A DNA stretch of 64,000 bases from Xenopus tropicalis (Eukaryota > Chordata > Amphibia > Anura > Pipidae), in NCBI RefSeq assembly GCF_000004195.4, contig NC_030680.2, positions 139,127,545 to 139,191,544 on the forward strand, written 5' to 3'. Below, one piece after another: positions 12,204-22,066 of this stretch (its first letter is position 1; every line of letters starts with the position of its first letter). Under the pieces are notes generated by a model. It was given only the letters and a program-made list of their open reading frames with translations. It made no database searches and was not told where the DNA came from. Position numbers and translations under genes: made by a program.

Positions 12204-12688
12204 CTAAGGGTGAAGACACACAGAGCTACTAGTAACAGCTACTTGTTGTGGCTACTAAAATAGACAATACTGATCATTTACTGATAACTGTCTCTATGTG
12301 TCTTTTAGAGCTGTGGCACACAGGGAGATTAGTCGCCCGCGACAAATCTCCCTTGTCGCGGGCAACTAATCTCCCCGAAATGCCATCCCATCGGCAAAAA
12401 TGTAAATCGCCGGTGGGATGGCATACGCGGCGCCGCAATTTCCCCGAAATCACAGAAGTTTTCCTCTCAATGGCCGCGTATGCCATCCCACCGGCGATTC
12501 ACATTCTCGTCGATAGGATGGCATTTCGGGGAGATTAGTCACCCGCGACAAGGGAGATTTGTCATGGGCGACTAATATGTGCCACAGCCCTTAGAAGAGG
12601 CAATTCTCAGTATGGCAGGGTATTTTCTGGAGTTTAGTAGCCATGAAGAAGTAGCTGCTACTAGTAGCTCAGTGTGTCTTCACCCTAA
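12204..12688. mobile_element. Nested MITE pair
   Basis: The outer element has ends GGGTGAAGACACACAGAGCT and TGTGTCTTCACCC. It contains an inner palindromic element at about 12309-12591 (AGCTGTGGCACACAGGGAGA ... TATGTGCCACAGCCC) flanked by TTAG on both sides. Empty relatives of the outer element lie at 26738-26932 and 54430-54622. Confidence 0.85.
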
Positions 12689-12689
12689 A

Positions 12690-13232
12690 GCCCACAGCTG
12701 GCTGCTCAGTAGAGCAAACTACATTTGATAATCCCTTTGAGCCACTGAAGTCACCTCTTGGCTCAATTTGTTGTAAGCTTTTTATGTTTCAAAAGCTTGA
12801 TGGTAAGAAGAAAAGCAAGGTATCAGAAGGGTTAATTAAACGGGCGATCTATGACTCTCCCCCCCCCCCCCCCATAGCTCTCTTGTGGCTTGCACACTGA
12901 TCTCTTCTTTGGAGGATGTGGAAGCTTGTGCAGTGTCATCCTTAAATAGAATGGAATGCAGGAGTGCTGAGATGTGTTGCTCTTTGCTGGTGACGTGGCT
13001 AAACCATCCTGTGTGCATTCATTCATTTAGACATTGTGTGGCTTTCGGCAGATTAGAAGCCAGACAAAACTTCATCTCAACAAATTTCCACCATCATTTT
13101 GGTACAGGTCATGTATCAGGAGCAGAGCCATGTTCAGCCAGAGCCTCTTCACTCTACATTAAGCAGAAGCGGGACCGCCAGGTTGTAGGTCACTAATATC
13201 CTTAGGGTTACAAATTAAAGCTGCCCACACAC
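12690..13232. other. No gene seen; one C homopolymer
   Basis: A run of C at about 12859-12873 is the only simple repeat. The 103-codon ORF at 12885-13196 shows no motif or splice logic. Confidence 0.4.
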
Positions 13233-13415
13233 TGAGAACCTCTCTGCTAGAGAATTAGGCCAATGTAATCCAGTTCCATGGTGGAATGAAGAAGGTAAGC
13301 AGCCTGTGTCTGTTAAGCTCCTGCTAAACTACAACTTCCCTGCTCTGGCCTTCCCATGCAAAAACCATTTGTGGGCCCTGTTCTACAGCACAAACAGGAT
13401 CCCTCTCAGGGTTAC
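13233..13415. repeat. Inverted copy of 8040-8222
   Basis: See 8040-8222. It is followed directly by the start of a GGCCTGGACTGG MITE at about 13420, mirroring the order at the other copy. Confidence 0.8.
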
Positions 13416-13485
13416 ACACGGGCCCGGACTGGCAATCTGTGGGTTCCGGCAAATGCCAGAGGGGCTGCTGTAAGATGCCATAGAC

Positions 13486-13795
13486 CAAGGGTCCCCAACC
13501 ATTCTTACTCGTGAGCCACAGTCAATTGTAAAAAGACATGGAGAGCAACACAAGCACCATAAAAGTTCATGGAGGAGCCAAATAATAATAATAAAATTTG
13601 CTATTAAGCAGCCTCTATGCACCCTATCAGCTTACAGGGGGCTTTATTTGATAGTAAATCTTGTTTTTATTTAACCAAAACTTGCCCCCAAGTCAGGAAT
13701 TCAAAAATAACTACCTGGTTTGGGGGCACTGAGAGCAACATCCAAGGGGTTGGGGAGCAACATGTTGCCACCGAGCCACTGGTTGGGGATCACTG
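13486..13795. mobile_element. hAT-type MITE inserted in a GGCCTGGACTGG MITE
   Basis: Begins near GGGTCCCCAACCATTCTTAC and ends GGTTGGGGATCACTG. The MITE fragments 13420-13485 and about 13800-13852 on either side read as one element once it is removed. Confidence 0.75.
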
Positions 13796-13859
13796 CCTCT
13801 GTGTAGTTGAAATGCCAGGGCCTATTTTGAGTCCCTGTCCAGACCTGCTGTATAGTAGT

Positions 13860-14700
13860 TTCCACACTGCTGACTGATATCTACTTACCATGGGTTTTGG
13901 TCAGTTCATCAACTGGGCAGCTTTGAAAAATGAGCTTTACTTGCACTGGGGCAAGGCGTTGTTTCACAAAGGGTAAGTCCCCATCGCATTATTTTTGCTC
14001 ACAGGTTATATTGTTGTTCTTTACGCCAGACCTAACAAAAATCTTGTCAAGAAAACCAACTGCGACATTGAAAAAATGAATGCATGAAAAAAATCTTTCT
14101 GCATTTCAAGAATGTGAAAGTAAATCTGACCTGCAGGGATCTATGGTAAACCATTAGTCAATATGCAGCAGATCTGGAGAACCTTTGGAGAAAGAACAAG
14201 TAAAGGGTATATAATACACATGGCAGTGCCAGTTTGTAAAATTACCAACTTTTCCCCCAGGTCAGTGCTTGTGTCCAAACAATGTTACACTGCTCTGGGG
14301 ATCTTTCTTACCTACTTACTGTGCTTATAGAAGAGCAGGGTCTGCCTGATATCTCATAAGGCCTTTCCAATGGACAAGATAATAAAGCAATGCAATATGC
14401 CTGGGCATCGTTTATGCTGGTTTTATCTTATGACCTTGCAAGACAGCGTCCGTGGCCCGAATTTTTTCCTTTGGAAAAGTTGTGGTGACTAATCTCCACC
14501 ATGTGTGATATAATCCTTCGTTCCATGACCACTGTTTGTTAGGCGGCCCGACCACATCAAGGCACCCGTTATACTGGCATTTCCTGCCTGCAGGGCTCAA
14601 CTCGCTCCCTCTTGTTGTTCAGACACATATCATGGGGCTCTCAGTAAGCCTCAGCAAATAAATACAAGCAAATAACAGTCAGGGCACAACGTAATGCAAA
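13860..14700. other. No confirmed gene; two weak coding candidates
   Basis: Largely repeat-free. It holds a Kozak-type ATG with a downstream GTAAGT (13890-13972, plus) and a 62-codon minus-strand frame (14600-14412) rich in Trp and Lys. Neither matches a protein I know; see the findings. Confidence 0.35.
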
Positions 14701-14707
14701 TGCACGT

Positions 14708-14990
14708 ACATTAAAGGGACAGTAACCCAAATATATATTAAATTTTACTACAACATGACAAAACGTTCATGGTTTCAACTTAATCTGTAAATATAACAGC
14801 AGTCGAAAGCAGTGTCTGTTGCTCCGCACTGGGGGTTCTACTCTTTAAACAATGTAGCAGAAGCAAACCGATTGACAGAAGTAAGCAGAGCTACATTATT
14901 TCAGGAGACAGAGCAGACAGTGCAGAAAGGGACAGAAAAATGTAAATGTATATTGGAAACCTTTTCTTTCATTACGTAAAATCATAATCA
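14708..14990. mobile_element. T2-like MITE, left end clear
   Basis: Starts TTAAAGGGACAGTAACCC. The other end is degraded, so the boundary is approximate. Confidence 0.45.
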
Positions 14991-15659
14991 CTATTATTGC
15001 GGCCAATCCTTTCCCTCAACACGGGCTTTTACAGGCAGAGCTGGGCTGGGTAGAACAAATCTGCAATACGCCAGTTTCATAAACGCCTGGTAATAAAGGA
15101 GAGGCCTGGTCACCTTAACACATGGGCTTTCCCCACCCCTCCCCCCTGTGATTGTGTAATGACTTCATAGTCTTGTGACTGAGGATGAGGAAGCTGAGCC
15201 AAGAGGCTCCTGGCAGGTTTGGAGCATAGGAGAGGGCTCCCTCTAGTGGCTCAATATTAATATCTGTCTGCCAGGTAGTTAGTGGGTGATTAATCTAGCG
15301 TTTGTAATGAAAAATAAAGGGCCTCCACGGATGGGTAAATCCACTAGCTACCTTAAATGTGGCCCCATTAAGGTGCACTTTGTGATTTTATATAAATGAG
15401 GATGTTCTGCAGTATTTGTATTCCTTAGTATATAAGCTGGTAGCTTAAGTGGCCAAGGGCAAAAGCTTTGCAGGGCCCCACATAAAATCAATCAATATAA
15501 TTTTCAGAAATATTCTAAAATAAGGTTGGTTAAGCTTCCCATGGACCCCCCTAACATCTGCTGGGTCTGCTGCCTATATTTTTGCACCCCTTTATCTGTA
15601 ATAGCATTGTCCTACTTGTAATGGAACTTGAGTTCCATTATTCTTACGCAATATTGCCA

Positions 15660-16480
15660 AAATCCGGCCCTTTCTTTCTACTGTAACAGCTAGGCTGCTC
15701 ATGCATGCCCTCATCCTATCCCGACTGGACTACTGTAACCTGCTGCTAACCGGCCTCCCTAATTCCCATCTTTCCCCCCTACAGTCTATATTAAACACTG
15801 CTGCCAGAATTCTCCTCCTCTCATCCAGGAGAGTTCAGGCCCTTCCCCTGCTAAAGGCCTTATCATGGCTTCCTGTTAAACAAAGAATAGTTTACAAACT
15901 CCTTCTCTGAACCTTCAAAGCCCTCCATTCCTCTGCTCCTCACTCCATCTCTTCCCTTGTGTCTCCGTACATTCCCGGCCGACTCCTTCATTCCTCGCAG
16001 AGCAACCGATTGGTTGCGCCCCCCACTACTACTGCTGTTTCCTGCCTTAAACCCTTTCTGCCTTGCTGCCCCTTACATTGGGAATGCCCTCCCTGATTTC
16101 CTCCGGAGAGAATCCTCCCTCAGTCTTTTTAAAACTAAACTTAAAGACTACCTTTTGGAGCACTCACCCAGCACCTGATCTGGAAACTGGCACTTATACT
16201 GTAATGTCACCCACTGTGACCTACAGCACTTATATTTGCCTATTTGTGTCTGTTAGTTACCCCTCCCATATAGATTGTAAGCTCTACGGGGCAGGGACCT
16301 CCTTCATCTTGTGTTTCTGACTCTTATTGCAACTGCACTTTGTATTTATTTTATTTATTGTTGTACTTTGTATTTATCCATTATCTTTAACCCCCTGTCT
16401 GTATTAATGTATTCTACTGTACAGCGCTGCGTACATAAGTAGCGCTTTATAAATAAAGATATACATACATATACATACAT
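15660..16480 (+). mobile_element. L2/CR1-like LINE, 3' part with decayed reverse-transcriptase C-terminus
   Basis: Plus-strand frames 15701-15910 and 15957-16178 encode LILSRLDYCNLLLTGLP, LQSILNTAARILL and LSWLPVKQRIVYKLLL, then ALPDFLRRESSLSLFKTKLK. This is the conserved C-terminal tract of L2/CR1-type ORF2 after the polymerase core. Frameshifts and a stop (TGA after LLL) break it, so it is inactive. The 3' UTR has TGTAAGCTCTACGGGGCAGG and TACAGCGCTGCG, ending in an (ATACAT)n tail near 16480. This identifies the orphan tails elsewhere in the window. Confidence 0.85.
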
Positions 16481-16751
16481 ACTCGAGTGCATACACAGTA
16501 TATTCCTTACTGTGGAACAACCCAATTGTTGTATTATCAATACAGTTTATTTCCTAAACAGTGAAACAAAGGGCTGGATTTTTTTAAAATTTCATGTTTA
16601 AACTCACCCTTTCTTGGTTACCGAAATACCAAAGAGGTTACCAACACAAGCCCTTTGGGATAATTAAATTGTAGATCTTCAGCTAGTGATCAGTCGCTCA
16701 CAACAGGCTGGGATTATCCACAAACACTTCCATTAGATCGACCTCGTGGCC

Positions 16752-16868
16752 AGGCCTGGACTGGGCTTCCAAATAGTCCCTGGCATTTCAAGTACACAGA
16801 GGCCCAACAGCCCCCCACCAACTCAATAAATAGCGACTGTCTATGGCATCTTACAGCAGCCCCCCTGG
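16752..16868. mobile_element. GGCCTGGACTGG MITE, partial
   Basis: Starts GGCCTGGACTGGGCTTCC and has CAGAGGCCCAACAGCC and GCATCTTACAGCAGCC. The right end is cut. Confidence 0.7.
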
Positions 16869-17499
16869 CTTTTACTCAGAGTATATTACCTGCTGAAGAA
16901 GCTGCCACATTGCTCACACACCACCATCTATGTATGTATAACACAGAGTAGCACAAGTCCCTCCAGACCATCTTAGGGGGAATTTCTGAGCTCAGGCAAA
17001 CAATATAGCTTCCTCACACAATTTGGATACATTGAACTCCCACAATAGAGCACACACATATATTCCTATTTAATGGAAAATAACCCCTATTATAGATTCC
17101 AGGTATGTGTGTAGACTTCATGAAAGCAATACTGGTGTTTATGCTGCGCTGGCCAATTTAAAATGCATGGATGCTTAGAGAGAAAGCTTTGCATATCCCC
17201 CTCCCTCCATTCATTGTGATATTGGCACATAGGAGAGAAAGCAAATGCAGCCTTTGTTAGTATAATGGGCTTGGATTTGCACATGTCTAGCAGGCAATTG
17301 TAAAGTGCCTATTTAGATTACAATAGGTTTTACAAACTTTATTTTACGTGCCCCTTTATTCCACCACCACTGCCTGCTGGCAAATAGATTTTCTGAAAAA
17401 AAAATAGGTGCATTGTGATATATCTATATGATACATCACCCTACATATCCCTCAACTTTAACCTGTGTCCCCAGCAGGGTGCAGAAGGAAGGAGTACCA

Positions 17500-17646
17500 G
17501 GCCCAGACTGGCAATCTGTGGGTTCAACAAATGCCAGAGAAGCTGCTGTAAGGTGCCATAGACACTCACTATTTATTGGGCTGGTGGGCTGTTTGGGCCT
17601 CTGTGTACTTGAAAAGACCTATTTTGAAGCCCAGTCCAGGCCCGAG
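17500..17646. mobile_element. GGCCCAGACTGGCAATCT MITE
   Basis: Complete copy from GGCCCAGACTGGCAATCTGT to GCCCAGTCCAGGCCCG. Confidence 0.75.
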
Positions 17647-17771
17647 TAGTGCTGTATTCAGAAACAGATTATATATATTAATAACCAGTGTGTGCCCGTT
17701 TTAAATGTGGCTATGCTACATAGAGGAAGAAGAGAGTATACATTTAGTAATGCAGAATTGATACTATAGAC

Positions 17772-18169
17772 CAGGGGTGTCAAACTCAATCACATAAGGG
17801 GGCCGAAATCTAAAACACAGGCTAAGTCGCGGGCCAAATTTTTTATTAATATACTTAGTAAGATACTAATGGGTATATTTATCACAATGTGTAAAAAGTG
17901 GAGTAAGACATTACCGGTGATGTTGCTCAGCCAATAGATGCTTTGCTACTGTTGAAATCTAATTACTGATTGGATGCCTTGAGCAACATTACTGGTAATG
18001 CTTCACTCCACTTTTTACACAGCATGATAAATATACCCCTTAGTCTTAGTTACTATGTGAGGAAAATGGAAATTGATCAGGCTGGATGGTCAGACACACT
18101 CACCAAAGGCCACATAAAACAGCCAAGTGGGCCGGATTTGGCCCGCGGGCCTTGTGTTTGACATATATG
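17772..18169. mobile_element. hAT-type MITE with perfect 8-bp duplication and a nested MITE
   Basis: Starts CAGGGGTGTCAAACTCAATC and ends CCTTGTGTTTGACATATATG. CTATAGAC flanks it on both sides (17764-17771, 18170-18177), a hAT signature. A second palindromic element with GGGTATATTTATCA ends is nested at about 17872-18040. Confidence 0.88.
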
Positions 18170-18429
18170 CTATAGACAGACCGTGTGCAACAGCTTTTTG
18201 TCTGCTGGACAGATATGTTTAACACCTTGGCCTTGCAATAAAAAAACTACCAGCATCCTCCCATGAAACACAGCTTTTTTTTCCTGAATCAGTAGTTTTG
18301 CTATAATAATCCTATTTCAGGCACCAGAGGGTTAATGTCTCTAGTTATGTTTATGGGAAGGTACAATGCTACGTTATATTCAAACCATAATAATCAAAAA
18401 CGCTTCGGCTATTATTGTCAGGCTTGCCT

Positions 18430-18566
18430 TGGCCCAGACTGGCAATCTGTGGATTCTGGCAAATGGCACATGCTGTAAGATACCATAGACACTCACTATT
18501 TATTGGGCTGGGTGGGGGGGGGGGGGGGGGAAATGTCAAGGCCTATAAATCTCAGTCCAGACCTGG
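18430..18566. mobile_element. GGCCCAGACTGGCAATCT MITE with a G run
   Basis: Copy of the same MITE family, interrupted by a run of about 19 G around 18512-18530, followed by CAGTCCAGACCTGG. Confidence 0.65.
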
Positions 18567-18569
18567 CTG

Positions 18570-19619
18570 GGTGCATATGAAATGACCTTTTTAACCCAAC
18601 AGCCAAAATTAGTTAGTTATATAGCTACACACAGGTAGCCAAACTGGCAATCTGATGTTATTTTTCCCTGAATTCTCAAAAGCATCCTGTTCCTTCTATA
18701 TTCTTTATTTCTGCTTGAAGCCCCAGAATCAGCCTTGGTCCCTTCACCTCATACATCCCTCCCCACCTGAAACTTCCACTGATCAGCAGCTTTAACACCT
18801 AAGAGCTGGGCACATGATTCTTCATAGAGGGCGCTGAAATCCATGCATGGCCTTTAGGGCAAGGGCACCTCTAGTGGATTGTTGGCTTTCCTCTGCCTGT
18901 GTACAAAGGAAAGTGTGTGTATGCATTTGTGCACTCACCCCTGTAGTTCCATTTCCAGAGCCGGCATTGGCCTGTGTGGAAATTGGCCCAAAAAGACATG
19001 CTTTCACATTTTCAGGCTGACACTGGGTCTGTCAATGATGCTACATGGCCGAGAGCATGAAAGCAGATCTGCTTTTCTCTGCCTGTGTACAAAATGCAGA
19101 CGGAGGAAAGTGACCTACACTGTGTGTGCCCTTGCACTTAGTAAGAAATCTGCAAAACATAGGGCCCTACTACCTTATCTGTGTATCTGCAAAGGTACAT
19201 TTCCATGAGATAGTATTTAATGACTGCCATGTGTATCTTATAGACAATAAGATACAATAAAATAATCCACCATGGACACAAGAATGGGAAAACCTTTTTA
19301 ATGAAAAAGCAGGTTTTCCTGAAGGACATTAAGCTGTATTATACTGAGCATTTAGCCACCATGTTAGCACATTTTAACCATTTCAGAAATCCTTTGGCCT
19401 TTGCCATCCAAACGGCTGTGATCCAGCAAGATCCAGTGCTGAACAGAACTGGTCCAATATGGAGAATGTTTATGAACAGTATTGTATCCCAGTTTTAGTA
19501 TACCCAACTGTTATGGCCATTCACTGCAATAACGGCCTATTTAAACCAACTCCCGGGGTTTGGAAAGTGAATTGTTTAGATTTTCTTTGCACAGCTTTCT
19601 TTCATCAACAGCTCAGCAA
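18570..19619. other. No gene seen
   Basis: The longest frame is 109 codons (18879-19208) with tandem-like CLCTK segments but no domain. A local GCCTGTGTACAAA duplication near 18893 and 19080 explains that frame. Confidence 0.4.
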
Positions 19620-20014
19620 TTAAAGGGGTTGTTCACCTTTGAGTTAACATTTAGTATGATGTAGAGAGTAATATTTTCAAACAATTTGTAATTGGTCTTC
19701 ATTTTGTTTTATAATTTTTCAATTATTTTGCATTTTGTTCAGCAGCTCTCTGGTTGCTAGGGTACAAATTACCTTAGCAACCAGGGAGTGGTTTGAAAGA
19801 GTTAGTAGAGGAGTGGAATAGCGACATAAGGAATAAAAAGTAACAATAACAAAAAAGTTGTAGTGTCAGAGGGCAATAGTTTTTTTGCTACTGGGGTCAG
19901 AGACCCCCATTTGAATACAAGAAAGAAGGTGGTAAATAAAAAAAACTAAAGCATTAATGAAGACCAATTGAAAAGTTGCTTACAATTGGCCATGCAGGTG
20001 AACTACCCCTTTAA
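19620..20014. mobile_element. T2-type MITE, complete, TTAA duplication
   Basis: TTAAAGGGGTTGTTCACCTT at the left and GGTGAACTACCCCTTTAA at the right are inverted ends at a TTAA target. It contains GGTTGCTAGGGTACAAATTA. Confidence 0.85.
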
Positions 20015-20016
20015 AT

Positions 20017-20285
20017 CAGGGGTCCCCAACCTCTTTTGCACCACGGACCAGTTACTAACAGGAAAATTTTTCCACGGACTGGACGGGGGGGGGCGGTAGT
20101 GCAGGCGCAGCACAAATTGCAGGCGCTGATGTGTGTACGGCACGTTTTAATCGCGTCTCTATGCGCGGCGCGCTCATTCACATCCTGTATTGGTCGTTGC
20201 TTGCCGCTCGGGGGAACGCCGGCGGCCCAATCCCATGCAGTCAAGGGCCCGGTACCGGTCCGCGCCCGGTGGTTGGGGACCCCTG
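20017..20285. mobile_element. GC-rich hAT-type MITE with perfect 8-bp duplication
   Basis: From CAGGGGTCCCCAACCTCTTT to GGTGGTTGGGGACCCCTG. CTTTAAAT flanks both sides (20009-20016, 20286-20293). The duplicated target is the last bases of the T2-type MITE before it. The interior is CpG-rich. Confidence 0.92.
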
Positions 20286-20513
20286 CTTTAAATGATGCAA
20301 TTTTTTTAAACTGACATATGCTAGATCTTTTGTGGATTCATTATTTGGTCAAATCTAAAAATGGAGTCAGTGGATCCCTCGCAGAAATATTTATGAGGTT
20401 TGTGAGATATCAGCAAAAAAAACACCCCTGCTAGAATGTAACTTAATGGTGAACCACCAAAGATTTCTGAAGAGTGAAGGAACAAAGTGGTCATAAATGC
20501 AGAAACACATTGT

Positions 20514-20900
20514 TTAAAGGGGTAGTTCACCTTTAAATTAACTTTAAGCATGATACAGACAGTGATACTCTTAGACAACTTGCAGTTGGTCTTAATTTTT
20601 TTGTGATTTATAAATACTTATTTTTTGCAACTCCCCAGTTTGGAATTTCAACCACTATCTATCTAGGGACCAATTGAAACTAGCAGCCAGGCAGTAGCGT
20701 GAATGACGTACTGGGGGGATGAATAACAGAGGGCCTGAATCAAAAGATAAGTAATAAACACCAATAGGGATACAACTGTAGCCTCACAGAGAGAGAGAGA
20801 GAGCTTTTTGGATGCTGGGGACAGGGTCAGTATCCCAAACTACCAGCATTTAAAAAAAAATTAGGACGATTGAAAAGCTGCTAAGAACAGGACAATTTAT
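20514..20900. mobile_element. T2-type MITE, right end lost
   Basis: Starts TTTAAAGGGGTAGTTCACCT. Contains a (GA)n run near 20788 and ends near AAGCTGCTAAGAACAGGACA. Confidence 0.7.
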
Positions 20901-20904
20901 AACA

Positions 20905-22000
20905 CACAAAAGATACATTTAGTAAACAGAATTCTCAATAATAAAGACAGCAAGAGTCTCAGCCATAAAACTAGACAGGGCTGCTGCCTACAGTGGGTTT
21001 CAGATAGAACCTCACACTCAGGCACTAATTTCCTATAAAAGGTCCTGGAATTGTACAATATCACAGCTGCTTCTCTGCTCTTACAGTTCAACAGGTTTAC
21101 AATCAGTGGTTGGAAGCCTCTGAATTTTAGTGACTCCCCCCATTTGAAAGCTGGAAAGATGCAGAAGATAAAAGGAAATAAATGAAAAATTACTTAAAAA
21201 AAATGAAGACTAAGTAAAAAGTTACTAAGAACAGGACATTCTGTAACCTTGCACGTTAGGCTCATTGATCTGCAAGTTGCCAGACACGGTGGCAAGGCCA
21301 GAAATGTAATTCTATGGCACCAAGGGGTCAAGCAATTAATCCAGTTAATAAACTGCAACTGAACACACTGGGCAGAAGAGCTTACCTTCATTGCATGCTA
21401 TATCAGTGGTGAGAAACCTGCAGCCTTCCCACTTAGCAGATGGTGGAAACTGTACACTGAAATTCAGACACCCCTCTGTATATTTAATACAGATATATAA
21501 ATCAGGTGTTTAAATGAGTTTGCAACAGAAAATGTCTGTATTGTGTGGGCAGATGGTTGTAAGCAGGTTCATACAAGGTTATTGGATGTAACAATGACTA
21601 ACAGTCACAAGCACAAAATACTCAGCTTGAACACTACTGTGTGGCTTTATCTGTACAACAAATACTTGGTTCCAAGCCAGACGTTCGCTGTACGACATCC
21701 CTTTCCTTAAGCCATGATTGAGCAGAATCCAGACTTCAGGCATAAAATGCATCTTTTTTTTTTTCCCCAACAGAATCCAGACTGGAATTCTTCTGATCTC
21801 TCAGCCATGTGGCCATTTTTTGTTAACACCTCTGTAGTTTCTAAGGGTCTCAATAATGAAAAATGACATGACAAGGTTGTGCTTATCATGTATGTCGCTT
21901 GGGCGCTGACCGTTCAAGTTTGCTCGCGCTCTCCCTCTCTCGGCATGGAAGTGATTTTTGCACTTTTCTAATGGAAAGTGTTGGGAAAGATGTTGCCAGA
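20905..22000. other. 3' flank of the UBA-PTH2 gene; no other gene seen
   Basis: Another partial T2-type stretch (about 21110-21260, AAAAGTTACTAAGAACAGGACA) and otherwise unclassified AT-rich sequence. Short ORFs without motifs. Confidence 0.4.
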
Positions 22001-22006
22001 CCTTCT

Positions 22007-22012
22007 TTTAAT
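22007..22012 (-). terminator. Candidate poly(A) signal of the UBA-PTH2 gene
   Basis: ATTAAA on the minus strand, about 55 nt after the stop codon. This would give a very short 3' UTR. I did not find a better AATAAA within the next few hundred bases, but the region was read by eye only. Confidence 0.25.
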
Positions 22013-22066
22013 GACACCACAAGCAATAAGTGGCCAACAACACCCCCATTACGGTCTTTGCTCTTT

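Noticed and set aside
15701..16178. Host gene with reverse-transcriptase-like sequence
   Set aside because: Frameshifted LINE ORF2 remnant followed by the typical LINE 3' tail.
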